Assembly: GCF_008831285.2 (NCBI RefSeq)
Contig: NC_045145.1
Span: forward strand, 2,106,001 to 2,170,000
Origin: Nymphaea colorata
Taxonomy: Eukaryota; Streptophyta; Magnoliopsida; Nymphaeales; Nymphaeaceae
Direction of reading: 5' to 3'
Length of the DNA: 64,000 nucleotides
Below the pieces are notes generated by a model, which worked only from the letters and a program-made list of their open reading frames with translations, made no database searches and was not told the origin of the DNA. The translations under genes and the position numbers were made by a program. Of the stretch, positions 1-13,249 are shown piece by piece. Position 1 is the first letter of the stretch. Every line of letters begins with the position of its first letter.

Positions 1-450
1 ACTCCGCCTCACCGACGATCACGCGAGGCCCATGAAGAAATCGCCGGTAGCGACGGCGAACGACCGACTGGGCAACCTAGTTGTGTGCCTTCTCCTGCAC
101 CGTGGCGAATAATCTGAGGGCTTCTTGGTAGTCGGCAGAAGGAAGGGAGGGTTGGCGAAAGGCATCCTGGAGGGTATCATTGTGGAGGAACAGCGTGTGT
201 AATGTGTATTGTAGAGATCCAGGAGAAAACTTGAACGTGGAGGAAATGGCTGCGGTTACATGGACCCGGAACGAAGTTGTAGGTCCATAAAATTGGCGTT
301 AGGTTTAAATGGGTCATACATTTTCAAAAATGATGCTTAATTTTTTTTTTCTCAAAAGCAACGTAACGTAGAGGCACATTATTGCCCTCTTAAAAGTTTT
401 TTATTTTTAAATAGAAACCTTAAATATTTATTCTTAGATATATATAAGTG

Positions 451-497
<47 letters not shown>

Positions 498-2580
498 TGG
501 AAGAAAACAAAAAAGAAAGAAAGAAGGAAAATGGAAGGAGGTAAGAAAGTCCGATGGAGAGAGAGAAAAAGTGTTCGCTCTGTGTTAAGCGTCTCTATAA
601 GCTGATTATTAAGTCATTTCTCGCAAGACGTTATGACAGAGACCATTTCGCATGACACGTTGTAACAAAGGTGAAAATGAGTTGTTATACAATTTCGCGA
701 CATAGGTGAAAATGATGACATGTGAACAACACTTGCGATGATAGTTTGAAGTTCAAAACATTGTTACATATAATTGCAAAATTTTAAAAAATAAAAAGAA
801 AAATAAGCAAAATTTGTTTTGTTACTGAAAATATATTTGTTGGGTCGTTATTGCATTTTGTTCATGTTTTCTTGTTTTCTCCTTTTTTACTTGCATGTCA
901 TCATAAATTCAAATTTAAAATTAGAAAAGGTTTTTTATCATCATTTTGATCATCATCAAAACATTATTTGGATCATTTTATCTTGCTTTAGTGTTTTTTT
1001 ATTAATTTTTATCATTTATTTTAGTTTTACCTAATTTCAATTTTTTTTCCAAATAAAAATAAATTCTACAAAAGATATCATAAACAACTCCTTAGCACTA
1101 GTGCCCACCATCACACACCAATCTATAATTTGTAAACCAAATTCCATCCCGATCTTCAAAACCACCCTAATTCCATCTGCCCAAGCCACAATACATATTT
1201 TGCATGTAGACATATTTTGCATGTAGATGAAATATCTTTTCAATAATATGAAACTAATATGCGATACAGCTAGCCGCCATACTTTCAAAGCACTAGAAAC
1301 ATGTTTTACATATGAACAAAAAAATATGCAAAATTATCAGTTGTCTTTTATAAAAAATATATATATTTCACTATAATATCCTGAGACGTATGTTTTACTG
1401 CCTCAAGGCTTACTCCCGCATCATCACTTTTAACAATATTGATCTAACTTTGCCTTGTTGCACACATTAAAATTGTCTCGCACACACACATGCTTATGAA
1501 GATATGCACGTGATGTCGAACTGCACCCATATCATGCATTTCTCCTTCCTTGTCCAAAGATTGAACCAAATTTAATGGTGCCATGCACTTTATAGGGATT
1601 AGTGCTATTGGTGCTTTAAATATGCTATATATTCCTTCTCGACTAGATAGATGTTTCTCGATGAACTTCGATGACACGACCAATGCACCACGGAAAGCGA
1701 ATTCGATCCCATAACGCATCGCCTTGTTTTCTACAGGCAAGCACTCGCAAGAAAGTGGTTGTTATAAATGTACCTTAAGCTACGGTTATATATATATATA
1801 TATAAGATTTTGAGCAGTCCAAGTGCAAGGATATGACTGGATTGTGAGGCCTGCTTAGACTTGGTGGAATCCCCCTACTTACATGAAACTATATATATTT
1901 TGTTCCAAAGCAAATTGTGTTCCCCCTTATAAAGGGAAAAAAAAAAAGAGTTGTGGCTATAGTGGATAATCTCATTTTAAAACTTAGGTTTTGTACTTAG
2001 CTTCAAATTAAAACTCAATTTTTGCAAGAATACCCTTTGACTTTGACTTCAAACAATCTCTCTGTTGAGTGTGTTCAGTTTGACTTGAGCTCATTGGGGT
2101 TTTGACCTAGTGGTCTAATTTTAAATTATACTGAGTTATAGATTTTACCATCTATAAATTCAATAATCAAACTTAACTTACACGGATTTAAAAGCCATTG
2201 TGTTAAATTAAATTGGAAAGGACTTGTTTTCTAGAGGCAAGCACTCGCTAGGGCCTACATGTGAGTTCCATCTGGTGTTCTAAGTCCAGACCATAAATTT
2301 GAATTTCGATTTCAAATGACGATTGTAATTGGTTTTGAGTTAGAAACCTAATTTGGATCCAGTATTACATATTGGATTTGGACGTTGACTTGTAATCTAC
2401 ATTGGGATCTATGTCAAAAATTAAATTCATGTTTTATTTTGAACCCAAATTGTGTTTGTTGTTCAAAATTCACTTTGAAATTGATGTTTTTCATGATCAT
2501 TTTTGTGAAATTCTCTTGCAAAATTTGGAATTGCCTTTAGCGACAAAATGAAAAATTTTGGGGTGTTAACAAGGTCAACT
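1..2580. other. AT-rich intergenic DNA, no gene seen
   Basis: No convincing coding region on either strand; the open frames are short and of low complexity. A TA microsatellite occupies about 456-494, with a smaller one near 1787-1803. The first ~290 bases are more GC-rich than what follows, but I could not tie them to a gene. Confidence 0.5.
456..494. repeat. (TA)n microsatellite
   Basis: Uninterrupted alternation of T and A over about 39 bases. Confidence 0.9.
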
Positions 2581-2879
2581 TGCTAAGAACATATTCTTGC
2601 TCTAGGTAGTTTTGATAGTGTCGGTAAGGGCCCACAAAAATTAGTTCCATCTGCTACAACTTCTTCAAAGACCTTTTGACTGTGACGGAAGGGTCTAGTG
2701 GCCTCACCCTTGAGCTGGTCAAAGGGTTGGTGGTTTTCTATGTGGACGATTTGAGATTGTTCAGACCATCTCAATAGCGGAAGACCATAAGTTGGTAGTA
2801 TTCTTCATTGATGGAGCCATTGCTTCAGGGCCAAATGAATTCCCAACATCATTCTTCCAACAGCATTGGGATGTGAAGG

Positions 2880-4600
2880 GAATGGACTTAGTTATTTTTG
2901 TGAGAAGTTTCTCAAGATCAAGAGATTGATGAAGAAGGTCCTCATTATGCTGATCGATGTAGAATTCATGACTATAGGCCCACAACCTTATGCAACTCTT
3001 CATACTCTGAATTCATTACCAACCGCATGAAGGGGTCCCTCAAAAAAAAAAAAAAAACCAAACCAAGTAGCTTTTCTCTCAAGGATGTTTGTCCAAGACA
3101 ATGTTATTCTAGTTCATAAGTCTTATGCACTCAGCTCCAAGCTTACTTAAGGGCCCCCACTTGTCTAAAACTAGATATCTCCAAAGCCCATCAACCAGAG
3201 ATTCTTGTGTAACTCCTTGCTTCACCTAGGCTTTGGTCGATGATAACTAGATAAAATCTTTACATGCATTCGTACGACAACAGTGGAAATCTTGGTTAAC
3301 AATATACTAGGGACATTTTTTGACCTGAAGTGCAATCTTAGACAGGGAGAGCCTCTTTCTCTTTACCTATTCGTTACAGTTATTTAGATCCTCTCGAACA
3401 ATGTTTGGTTCAAAATCTGAAATGGACGCCTCATGATCACTTTCTTATCCTACTAGCAGGTAGATGTCCTAGGATCCCCTCCTTCTGTAGATGATGTCAT
3501 GGTTCCCTCCAAGATTGACCAATAGTTGACACCAATGATCCATGATTCCCTTGAGGCTTTTAGGGTGCGCTTGGAAAGTGGGTGCAGCCTAGAAGAATAT
3601 GTGCTATCGTATTTAATGCAGATTACAATCGTACTCTTAATAGGCAGATTAGGCAATTACTGCTTACTTAGGCTACCCTACATACTGGGAAACTAAGTGG
3701 TAGTTGGTGTAATAGCTCGCCAAACATTTGGCTAGTTGGAAGTCTAGGATGTTGGTAACAGTACACCAAGGGATTGTATCTGATTAGCTATGCCTTCCAT
3801 AGCATCCTTGACTGCTAGTGTTCTCTATTACTTACCAAGGGAAATGTCAGGTGGAAGGAGAGGTAGTTCGAGCTGGGGCTACCATCTTCTTTTTGGAGCT
3901 TCCTTTGTCAGCCTATTATAGAAGGTGGCAAGGGATTCAGAGGATAAGAGGCATGGTAACTTTACAATGAGGATTTGGCGTAGGGATTCTCCATGGGTAA
4001 AGATGATCTATGATAAGTACCTTCATTTTCATAGTTTATGCACCTTAAGGTCTAAGGCTCACTGCTCATGATTTTTCAAGAGAATAATGCACATTTGCAA
4101 AGCTTCTCTCACCTAAAGAAAGTTCCATGTTTGATTACTCTGCCCAACTATCATTGAAGGATGTTTCTTGAGTAGTATATTATAGTGCTCATATATTTTA
4201 GGAACATTCTTATACACTTAGGCATTGAGAGGCCAGCCGGGAGGTTTCTTGACAGGCTTATTTGGAAACGGACCAGCATGAACAAAGTTACGCATTGGAT
4301 ATCTAGTTTCACACTTATAGAAGACATCCTACTCAAAAATTGGAGGAGTTGGTTCGGCATGAGGATGCTCATTCCCAGGCCGGATGGTTTATGCCAGTAG
4401 CCACCTCTTACATAGCATATCACTTGCCAATTGACGGATCCTTTGCTTCGAGGCAGATGAATCCATTGACCATGTGATGTTGTCCTGTAGTTTTGCTACC
4501 AAAGTAAGGTTGCTTGCTTCTCAACATTTTAAGGATAAGTATGTTCTTCACACTACCTGAGCTGAAATGTTGGTTCAAGCGCATACTCAAAAGTGGTTGG
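2880..4600 (+). pseudogene. Decayed L1-type LINE, ORF2 reverse transcriptase remnant
   Basis: Translating short stretches in shifting frames gives hallmarks of plant L1 ORF2. DYRPTTLCNSS at 2970-3002 resembles the 'DFRPISLCN' RT block. CNLRQGEPLSLYLFVT at 3331-3378 resembles the 'VRQGDPLSPYLF' block. Near 4444-4500, a CFEADESIDHVMLSCSFA stretch has the Cys spacing and 'ES..H' of the zf-RVT domain found at the ORF2 C-terminus. The blocks lie in the expected order. Frames change between blocks and stops are frequent, so this is an old dead copy. The endonuclease domain, poly(A) tail and target duplications were not identified, so the ends are approximate. Confidence 0.7.
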
Positions 4601-4629
4601 TTCCAGTCTTCTAGGTAATATGACATATG

Positions 4630-5270
4630 CTTTTACATAATTGCATGTCATATATGGCTTATTGGTCGTATATCAGGACTCTTTCCATGAAACACTCAAA
4701 AGTTCTCTTATCCAGTTGAGAAACACCCACATCTAACTTGCTACTAAGGCGGTTATCAGATTTGCATTCAAATAACCGCAACCTTGAGGGAAGGTAAGGC
4801 GGTAATTACTAGCAACTAGTGAAAGGAAGCGTGTTTGGGTGTCCATAGGTCAACCAATGATTTGCTGCTTCTTGAAAGTGTGACGCTCAACTCTATTTCA
4901 ACCTCCTCACAAAATAACCATTGAATTAGTGTTATAGGAATTTTTTTTCGAGAAAAAACGTGAAAGAAGTTTAAAAGAAGGCTAGTAAAAAAGAAAAAAA
5001 GAAAAAACATGTTTTTCTTTAAAACGTCAATAAAAGGGGGTTAAAACGTCAGTACTTTTTCCTGGTTACATGAAATGTCGAATAACACCAGCATATATGT
5101 CATTCCACTTATATTAGAGACATTTCCTAAGGTTTATTGTATCTTGTTCTATAATAGTGATCACAAAAATAAAATTGGAACTCCAAATATCACTTGTATT
5201 TTTAAAAACGATATGCTTTTACGGTTCACTTTTAAAATCGTAAATTACAGTAGAAAAACAGAGGCGTTAA
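4630..5270. other. Intergenic DNA, no gene seen
   Basis: AT-rich sequence between the LINE remnant and the GC-richer exon region. No coding signal was recognised. Confidence 0.4.
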
Positions 5271-5575
5271 ATGGTGTCTCCCTCGGAGACCCGTGTACAC
5301 CACCTCTTTCGGCCCCAGATTCTTCATCCTCCGCGCCTCCGTCGCCGCCGACACCACCAACAGCACCGCCACAATCATCACCACCACCAGTACCACCACA
5401 ATCATCACCACCACCACAATCGCCATCACCACCGCAATCATCACCACCACCATCAGCAACAGAATCAGTAACACCAATAGCACGAACGACAACAGCGGAA
5501 GCAGCATTAGAAACAATAGCGTCTGCGACGACAGCAGGAACAACGACAGTGGTCGTTGCTACGGGGGCGGTGACA
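5271..5575 (+). repeat. CCA/CAT-rich low-complexity leader
   Basis: Imprecise tandem repeat of ACCACCACAATCATC-type units. It reads as Pro/Ser-rich in one frame, His-rich in another and Thr-rich in a third, the usual sign of low-complexity DNA rather than a conserved protein. It directly precedes the ATG of the spinster-like first exon and is best read as its 5' untranslated leader. Confidence 0.5.
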
Positions 5576-5616
5576 ATGGCGGATTCGTCGAATCCTTCAT
5601 GGTTCACTCCTAAGAG
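5576..5616 (+). CDS. First exon of a spinster-like MFS transporter (partial gene)
   Basis: The ATG at 5576 opens a 14-residue exon, MADSSNPSWFTPKR, that ends on a clean donor (AG|GTATGCC). The NPSWFTPKR string is the N-terminus expected of plant spinster homologues, the proposed sphingolipid transporters of the major facilitator superfamily, just before transmembrane segment 1. The next expected exons, for TM1 to about TM5, could not be found between 5617 and 8793. The exon is short, so the call leans on its agreement with the recognisable spinster exons further downstream on the same strand. An open frame upstream in the same phase (from 5075) is low complexity and not believed to be translated. 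Confidence 0.5.
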
Positions 5617-6868
5617 GTATGCCTTTTACTTTCCGCTGGTTCCTGGATTTTCTTTTTTATTTTTGACGCCTTGTTTTTTACAATTCCTAGCGATTATTGG
5701 CGTCATTTACCCCCCGGTGGATTCTGGGCTCCCATGCGTCTCGATCTCTTTCTGCATTTTGGTTTCGTTGGAAAGATTAAAGGAGATTGAATGTGTTTCT
5801 GATTCCGGCATGTTGTTTTGTCAGTTTTTTGTGTTGGGGTTGGGCTCTTTTCCTGTTGGGGGATGCTCTCACCCGTTATTGTCATTGTAAATCGGTTCTT
5901 GATGGTGTTGGGGAGGATTCTGACGATCTTGATTAATCGTGGCCCCTTCATGATATTAATTTGATTAATCGTGCCCCACTGATTACGTTCATGTCCTCGG
6001 TCGAGGGTATCCCGTTTGAGATGGTAGTCATTCTTAGGCACATGATTCTATTTTTTAGCTGGAGCTATCGCCTTGGTAAAGAAGGGAAAACTTCTTGCGA
6101 GGAACACATGAGTACAAAAGATTTTGAAATTCTTATTATCGGAGGAAGAAAACAGAAATTTCGTTTTTAAATGTTAATACAACCAGCACGCCCATTGGCA
6201 GGAAGCAGGCCGTGATACGTCATCTTGCTAGAGTTAGAACTTAGAACGTAAGAACTGCTAACTACATTTGTTTCCACTCAGACATCATCGATTTTGTTTT
6301 CGGAAGGATTGTTTATCGTTGTGGTTTGTTAGGGATTTTTGTTCGATCAATCTTTTAATCTGTTCACTATTGTTAGTTTTTTTTTTCCCCCTAGAAAAAT
6401 AATGTATAATGGACCGCTGTTTACTGCTAGTCTGCTACTACGAGTCTGTTTTGAAGTTCTTATTTGCAGAGTGCTTTTTATTGTGAACCTATGATAGTGT
6501 GATGTATCATACTGTTACTGCAACTGTGTTTTTATTTGCAGTGTTTATTTAATTGTGAATCTGTGATGTATCGTTTCTGTTAGGCTGTGTTTGTGTTTTT
6601 GTTTGTTTGCAGTGTGTTACAAGTTACAACTCTTTGTTTTTTTTTTTTTCATATTTGTAACTATGTTGTCTTAATTCTTACCATGGTATGCAGTTCTCAC
6701 TTCTCAAATCTCATGTTATGTTTTAAAATTTTATTATGTTAATAAATAATAACACTGTATACTGTATAGTGTACAGGGTATCAATATCATGTATGTTTAG
6801 GTTTTTTCTGTTTAGATTATGTATACATATAGAATTTGGTATTTGGTAATCTAAATTTTGAACTTGTC

Positions 6869-6869
<1 letters not shown>

Positions 6870-6907
<38 letters not shown>
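6870..6907. repeat. (TA)n microsatellite
   Basis: About 38 bases of pure TA alternation. Confidence 0.9.
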
Positions 6908-6910
<3 letters not shown>

Positions 6911-7586
6911 ACCCCACACCCATTTGCACATGCACCCATGTGACATAGAACCCATCTTCATCGAAATCAGACATTTTACTCCTACTTTGCATTGTGACAC
7001 TATATTTTCACAGATTTTCAGATTCTTCATTATAAACACTGTAAGATCACAGGCTACACAAAGACAATCTGTACCCTCTGTTTCTTCAATACCTGCCAAA
7101 TCAGTAGGGCCCAGTTTGATGGATAGTTGACCAACTTCGTCGGCTAGTCAAGGACTAGTTCGTTGACCAACTAGTCCTTGTCTTGGTAAGTCACATTTGG
7201 TTTGCATTTCCAGTGCCATCAATATTGGTGCATATCAGCCCATATTTGTTCATGCACATGTCGGCCCCTCATTGCAACAGTGCTGGGCTAATATGGTACT
7301 TCGTAAATATTGGCCAATATGAGACCAGTTTGGGCCATATTGTTCTTCATTTGCTGATTCAGCCCATATCAGAATAATAGTTAAACATTAACTTTTTGAT
7401 CTGAAAGTTTATTTATTTTTTATGCCCGATACTGCCTGATATGAGGATGATACTTATCATCTTTTGAGGGTGAAGTAGATATGCTGACATTGGCTTTTAC
7501 CTTTTTTCCTAGAAAACATCTTTAGGAAATATTGTTGCCTTTTCTCTTTGCCTATGTTTCTGTCATTTGCATAATAATTTTTTAAC

Positions 7587-7587
<1 letters not shown>

Positions 7588-7635
<48 letters not shown>
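7588..7635. repeat. (GA)n microsatellite
   Basis: About 48 bases of pure GA alternation. Confidence 0.9.
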
Positions 7636-7638
<3 letters not shown>

Positions 7639-9226
7639 CCATCTGATCTTTGTATTCCCAAAGGCCAAAACACATGTTCAAAAAAATAAAGTAGAACATT
7701 CAAGTCCTGATGTCTTTCTTTTTTGCTTTAGATTTCTTGTTCATGATCTTCAACTATTATTTAGATCTTTTCACAAAATTATTTTTGAAGCGTTCTTCCA
7801 ATGCAAAAGCACTTATCAAGATTTTAGGTAATAACCCAGTCTAAATCTGGACTGGGTGCACATGAGTTGCCCCAAACTTGGCACAGTTCAGGCCCGGCTT
7901 GAGCTCAGCTTGGGCCTATTTCCACCAGCTCAAGCTCCTTAATTAGTTTGATGTACGAGCCAAGCCATTATCTGAGCCTGTGGCTGAGCTTAGGTTGAGC
8001 CATGCACTCACCTGGGCCAAATAACAAGGTTAAACTTTTTCAAGTACAATGTACCTATGGATTCAATCATGGAACATGTAATTTCAAAGTCCTCAAAGAC
8101 ATCCACTGGACCAATGCCAGCTGAGTTATCGATATGGGAACAACTCTTATAAGTGTTCCTTGAGCTTTTACAAGTCAAGTACGTGTAACTTGACCTGTTT
8201 AGTTGCTTGAGGTAAACTATTGGCTTGAATTTGACTTGTTTAACAAAGGTTCGAGCTGGAGCTAAGCTTAGGCAATTTCAGCTCATATTACTTGGCTCAT
8301 TGTGCAACCTGTGGATCCGGTCTGGCCTAGTAACTAGTTATGGTTGATACTCAAATGGATTAGACCACAATGCTTGATGGTATAGAATAGTAGAAGACAA
8401 GTATATCTGAGGCTCATGAAATTTTTCAAAATCTTAGATGTAGGGTGATTCTCAAGCCCCTCTCAATACATGAGATGTTACAACCTGTCCCCCTTATGTA
8501 GCACATGTTTTTTCATGTTAGACCCCATATTTGAGTGTTAACTTTGCTCTAATTCTGAAGGCAACAAGTCAAAGCAAAAACTAGTCCAAGAACCTGCTAA
8601 TTTCTCCCTTAACTGTCTCTGGTTCACATAATAAACAGATCATGTACTAGGACACTAGGTAATATGGCACGTAGGTACATAAGGCCCACAAGGTTTCTCA
8701 AATTTTTAGATGACTCCTCTATGTCACGGATGTTACATTCTTCTGTAATAGTTTTGAAAGTTTAATGAATGTAAGCTGTATATATATTGGTAGGTTGGAA
8801 GCTCTACTAATTGCCGAGTGGCATTCTGGGTAGAGGCATGCTTGATGCTTCCATTTGCTATTCTTGGATTTGTGATTAGGCCTCTGCAATTGAAAGGTGC
8901 AGAATTTCTCATCAGCAAATTCAATGATTCTTCATCATCTCTTATCGTTATTAGCATGACTCAGCTTTGAAATACACTTCCAACTTGACCTTATTTGTTC
9001 TTACAGGCTTTTTTTCATCTTCAAAATCATCAATTATGGCAAGCATTCAAAAGGCATTGGTAGACAGCAAAGGTAGAAAGCTGCAGCTCGAATATGTTAA
9101 AGTGCAGTATCTTCTTTTTTTCTGTTAGTCTTTTATGGTTCTGTTTTGCCTACTTTTAGATGAAGTAAAGGTTGATGGAGATGCTTCCACTGCGAGTGAT
9201 GATAGGAGCAAGAAGAAGTCATCTTT

Positions 9227-12045
9227 GTATGTGTATCCTTGTGCTTATGTATAAATTCATGCATGTAGGTGTCTTATTTACGGTTGTGCTTGTGGTTGCA
9301 TACTTTCATGTCTTCTGAAGTTTGTATTTGTGGTATTGCATGTCAAGTGTGAAACACACATCCAAATTTGTTACTTTCTAGTGTTTAGGTATCTAATGAA
9401 AGCCATAAATTCTATAGCTGTTGCTGGATTGTAGTTTATATATGGATGGAGTAATTGGTAATATAAGGCACCTGCTAATAGTAATTTCCACAATATGGTA
9501 ATAATTTCTCCTTTATGTGAAATTACTATGTATTAAAGAGCAGTTGATGTCACTCAGTGGTGGCACTGTTTCTTACATTGATTGCAATCTTGTAGCAACC
9601 CTAATGTGGTTCCATTATAAACAGCCCTTGCAGTTGGCTATTTTTTTCCATGTTGTTGGTCTCTCTCTATGTCACAAGGACACGACACTTTGGGTGCTTG
9701 CACCCTTGTTGATATGATGTAGATGCTGCTAGAGTGTGGCCCTAAAAAAAGGGAAAATAGAGGAGGGAAAAGGAAGAACATTTTTTTGTTTTAAACATCC
9801 TTTTTGTTACTATTTTCAAAAAGAGCCTGTGTTCCTTGATTTTATATCATCTCATTTTTTAAATTCTCATTTTTAACTCTCTCCCCCCCTGCGCGGGCGC
9901 ACACACACACACACACACATATATAATTGTCCAAACACTTGAAAAAAATAAAACTAGCAATAAAATTGCTCACAAGTAATAAAAGTAGCAATTACCGATT
10001 AGCACACTATGATTTTATCAATGATTTAGTGGGAAAGGAAATAATTTATTTGTTGCCGCACCCAAGCTGCACCTAATACGATTTATGTTCGACAAACTGT
10101 TGAAGAATCCATGTTACTGAGATCCATTATCACCTAAGTCATACAGACACTTATGATATGCCAATGTATTTGTGTCGGTACGGGGACACAATTATGTGTA
10201 GAGGTGGGCATCGGGTCGGGTACCCATTACCTGGCCCGATCGGGCCCGGGCCCAGGCCCAGGCCGGCCTAATAATTATTGGGCCAGCCCGGGTTGGACCG
10301 ATGGGACTCGGTAGGTCCGGTAAAATTTATTTCTTTAATTTTACATATTTTATTATTAAAAATGTATTTTATATATAAAAAACTTATTTTATATGTAAAA
10401 AATCGTTTTTTTATTTTAATCTGGCTTGGCCGGGCTGGGCCCGGGCTTCGGGCATCGAGCCCTGGCCTGAGTTTTGGACAGCGGGCAGGCCTGGACCCGG
10501 TTCTTATTGGGCCGGGCCAGCCCGATGCCCAGGCATAGTTATGTGGGTGTGACTGTATTTTAAAACTTCAAAATTTATATTTTCAGACAATTTTTTTTCA
10601 TTTTGAGCTTTCCCTTTTTTTTATTAACCTTCCACCAAGGTTCTATATTTTTGCTCTCATTTTTTTTTTAATTTTGACAATTCTTGTGGATCATTATATA
10701 TGTAAAGCTGCCATTTCCCCGTACCCAAATTTTTGTAAAATCACCATGCCCAATTGGTTGGCCATACCTGTACCCATACTAATGTGACTTAGACTGTCAC
10801 AAAAACCCATTTTTTTTTAAAGAAAAAACCCTTTTTGTACTTAAAAAATAAGTCGGCAGAAAAAACTCGTCTCTTTTGAAAAATATGCCAATACCCAAGT
10901 CACATGGGTACTTTAGTAAGGCCTATGTACCCATGTCGCTACGTACCCATGTCGCCATACCCATACCCAAGGGGTGACTTGGACATACTTGTTTTCTTTT
11001 TAGATCAAAACTGATCCAAACTTCTTAATTTTACTTGATTTAATTTTTTTTCAATTGGATTTTTATTCTATTTTGTAAGTTATTGTTCATTAACATGCAA
11101 TGTTGTTATTTATATCACTTGTTTATTTAAATATTGCTTTCATTTTGATTTTTTTTGTATATTATTTTCTATATATACATACATATATGCTATCGTACCT
11201 TTGTACCCACATTTTCTAAAGTTGCCTTGTCTGCACCCGTATCTCCATACCTAAAGTTGAACCACACTTGTACCCTTGTGACTTAGGCCAGAACAAAAAA
11301 GAAGCCAAAAAAGGTACCTAAATGCATTTTTATGTTTTTGATATTTTTTTTGACATGTTTTATTTTTATTTCTATGTTTTATTTTCTCATTTATTGAATT
11401 TTATTTTTATGATGTTTTTTAATGCTTTAAATTTGCTGAGATTTTTCCTGAGATTTTCAACTTTGTGTATTATACCAGAGAATAATCTTGCCATTTAAAA
11501 AGCTGTAAATGATACTTGTGACTATGCTTACATCCATAGTCATAAAAACACGTTTTTTTTGAAAAGAATGCAATAAATTAAATTGCTGTTTAAAACTTTT
11601 AAAAAACATATTTTTTTGAAAGAAACATTAAAAACGAAAATTTATTTTCGCATTTTTTTACTATTTTTATTTTTTTCATTTGTAATGCCAAACAGTTTTT
11701 TTTTTATTTGTTGCAAATCTACTTATCTTTTGATGTTTTGTGTTATTCGTTTCTCACATATTTTATTTTCCCCCATTTTTAGTTTTTTTAAATTTTTAAA
11801 AATTTACCGTATTCTTCACGTATTTTTCCTGTGTTTTTCAAGCTTGCCGTATTATACCTGAGAAAAACCTCGCGTTTAGAACTCCAATTTTTTTTCCCAT
11901 TACCGTCATTAACTAGATCTGCAGCTATCAATCATTTTTGGTGCAAGTAATTTGGATCCCTTTATCATATATCTCTGTAGCCATCCATAAAATATTGTGA
12001 AGGCTAACAAACTTGTTATTTAATGTCGTATCATGCTTATTTTAG
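9227..12045. other. Intron-like interval of the spinster-like gene
   Basis: About 2.8 kb between two in-phase exons. It contains a CA/TA microsatellite (about 9899-9925), a hAT-like MITE (10200-10537) and repeat-like text around 10700-11290 rich in 'TACCCATA'-type motifs. No gene was seen. Confidence 0.55.
10200..10537. mobile_element. hAT-like MITE, GC-rich, with TIRs and 8-bp TSD
   Basis: The left end TAGAGGTGGGCATCGGGTC and the reverse complement of the right end, TATGCCTGGGCATCGGGCT, share a core terminal inverted repeat (TGGGCATCGGG). The flanks carry an 8-bp near-duplication, ATTATGTG at 10192-10199 and GTTATGTG at 10538-10545 (one mismatch), the target size of hAT elements. At about 338 bp with no transposase it would be non-autonomous. 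The ends are GC-rich (many GGGCC/GGCCC) and the middle is AT-rich. Confidence 0.65.
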
Positions 12046-12143
12046 GTCCAACAGTGCATCAAAGGTTATGATGCAAGTTTCGAGGTTCTGGGGTGATCTA
12101 AAAGTACTTCTGGCCGACAAGGTCTACGTTGTACATGTTTTAG

Positions 12144-13240
12144 GTACTTGTTTCTGTCTGTCACTCTAACATTATTTCTCACTTTGCATGCATAAGAAAT
12201 CATGAGATCATGGCCAATTTTTGGTGAACCATTCTGCCATAATAAATGGTGATTTGTCTGCAGTTTTTCATATTTATGCAAGGAACTGTAGACCCTGAAT
12301 TTATCCATATAACTTTATTCATCACTTATTGCTCCTGATGTTTACTGAACCATTCTATCATTATAAATGGCACTCTATATGCAGTTATGTGTATTTGTGC
12401 ACTATGCAGATCACCAATTGTATCCATGTAACCGCATTCTTCATTTTGTTAGTTCTTTGGTAGAATTTGATTCTCTAGCTTTTGCTTAAGATTAGTTGAT
12501 ACAAATGTTTTGCACACTTAGTTGTCAAGGCGCCCAGGTGCTGCCCGGGGGCACCAGGCGGCGCCTAGCACCTAGGCGGGACTAGGCGCGCCTAGCCAAA
12601 AACGGCAACCTTTTTTTTTTTTTGATTTTTTAGTTATGTTAACCATTACATAATAAAATTATGTACTTGCTGACTGAACTGTAAGCTTCTATTCCAAATA
12701 AAACTTGAAAAACTGTTCTGTTATGTTCTAATTGAATGATTATACTTTGTAAGTAAAGCCAAAAAGTAAAAACATGATAAACTGTTCTGTTCTTGTTTAC
12801 GTGACAGATTGTCAGTACATTTCCAGGTTGTTTACATACTGGAAAACTGTGTTGTTCTGTTCTAACTGATACCTACACAAAAGAAAACAAATCATTCTTG
12901 TTTACATACTGGACAATGCTTGCATTTCTTATAGACTATTTCAGTTATAGACTATTTCATTTGAATCATTTCAAACAAAAACCATATCAAATCAGTACAT
13001 ATAGGTTGCACGAAAACCTCAAAACAAGAGAATTTGGAGAAGATTGCCGGGGCACAAGACCGATCAAACTTTGCTGGATAGTCGTACATTTAGAGTCTAA
13101 CAGAGTCCAATCCCATAGTTGTCATTATCATGCACTTGATGATTTTACAAAACCCACCACAAAGGATTGGTTTATCCTAAGCTTCCTTTGGAAAAAGATA
13201 AGAGCTTAACCTAAACCATTTGTAAAACTTCCAATCAGTT
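12144..13240. other. No gene seen; short GC-rich palindromic repeat
   Basis: Expected downstream spinster exons are absent. At about 12530-12610 lies a GC-rich block of overlapping GGCGCC/CCTAGGCG motifs in AT-rich surroundings, resembling the end of a small DNA transposon. Confidence 0.4.
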
Positions 13241-13249
13241 GAGAACTCA

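Larger units (their letters stand above)
5617..8793. other. Putative intron or deleted region of the spinster-like gene; no exons seen
   Basis: About 3.2 kb of T-rich sequence with no exon matching spinster TM1-TM5. It holds a TA microsatellite (6870-6907), a GA microsatellite (7588-7635) and unclassified repeat-like text near 7180-7380 and 7830-8340. Confidence 0.4.
8794..12143 (+). pseudogene. Four-exon internal segment of a spinster-like MFS transporter
   Basis: Four exons join in phase: 8794-8896, 9007-9072, 9160-9226 and 12046-12143, each with AG acceptors and GT donors. The first encodes VGSSTNCRVAFWVEAC followed by LMLPFAILGFVIRPLQLKG, closely matching the spinster segment 'FWGEAILMLPFAVLGFVIKPLHLKG' (a transmembrane helix before the central cytosolic loop). 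Exons two and three encode a Ser/Asp/Lys-rich loop. Exon four ends DLKVLLADKVYVVHVLG, matching the spinster stretch before 'YIAYNFVIGAYSYWGP'. Spinster proteins export sphingolipids or lysolipids and have 12 transmembrane helices; here only about a fifth of the protein is visible. The exons before and after were sought and not seen, so this is probably a truncated relic, although the four exons themselves remain open. Confidence 0.7.

Noticed and set aside
5075-5890. A 271-aa frame with a long Pro/Ser-rich stretch, possibly an extensin-like protein
   Set aside because: The stretch is low-complexity CCA/CAT repeat readable in several frames; the only conserved part is the short NPSWFTPKR exon, which ends at a splice donor.
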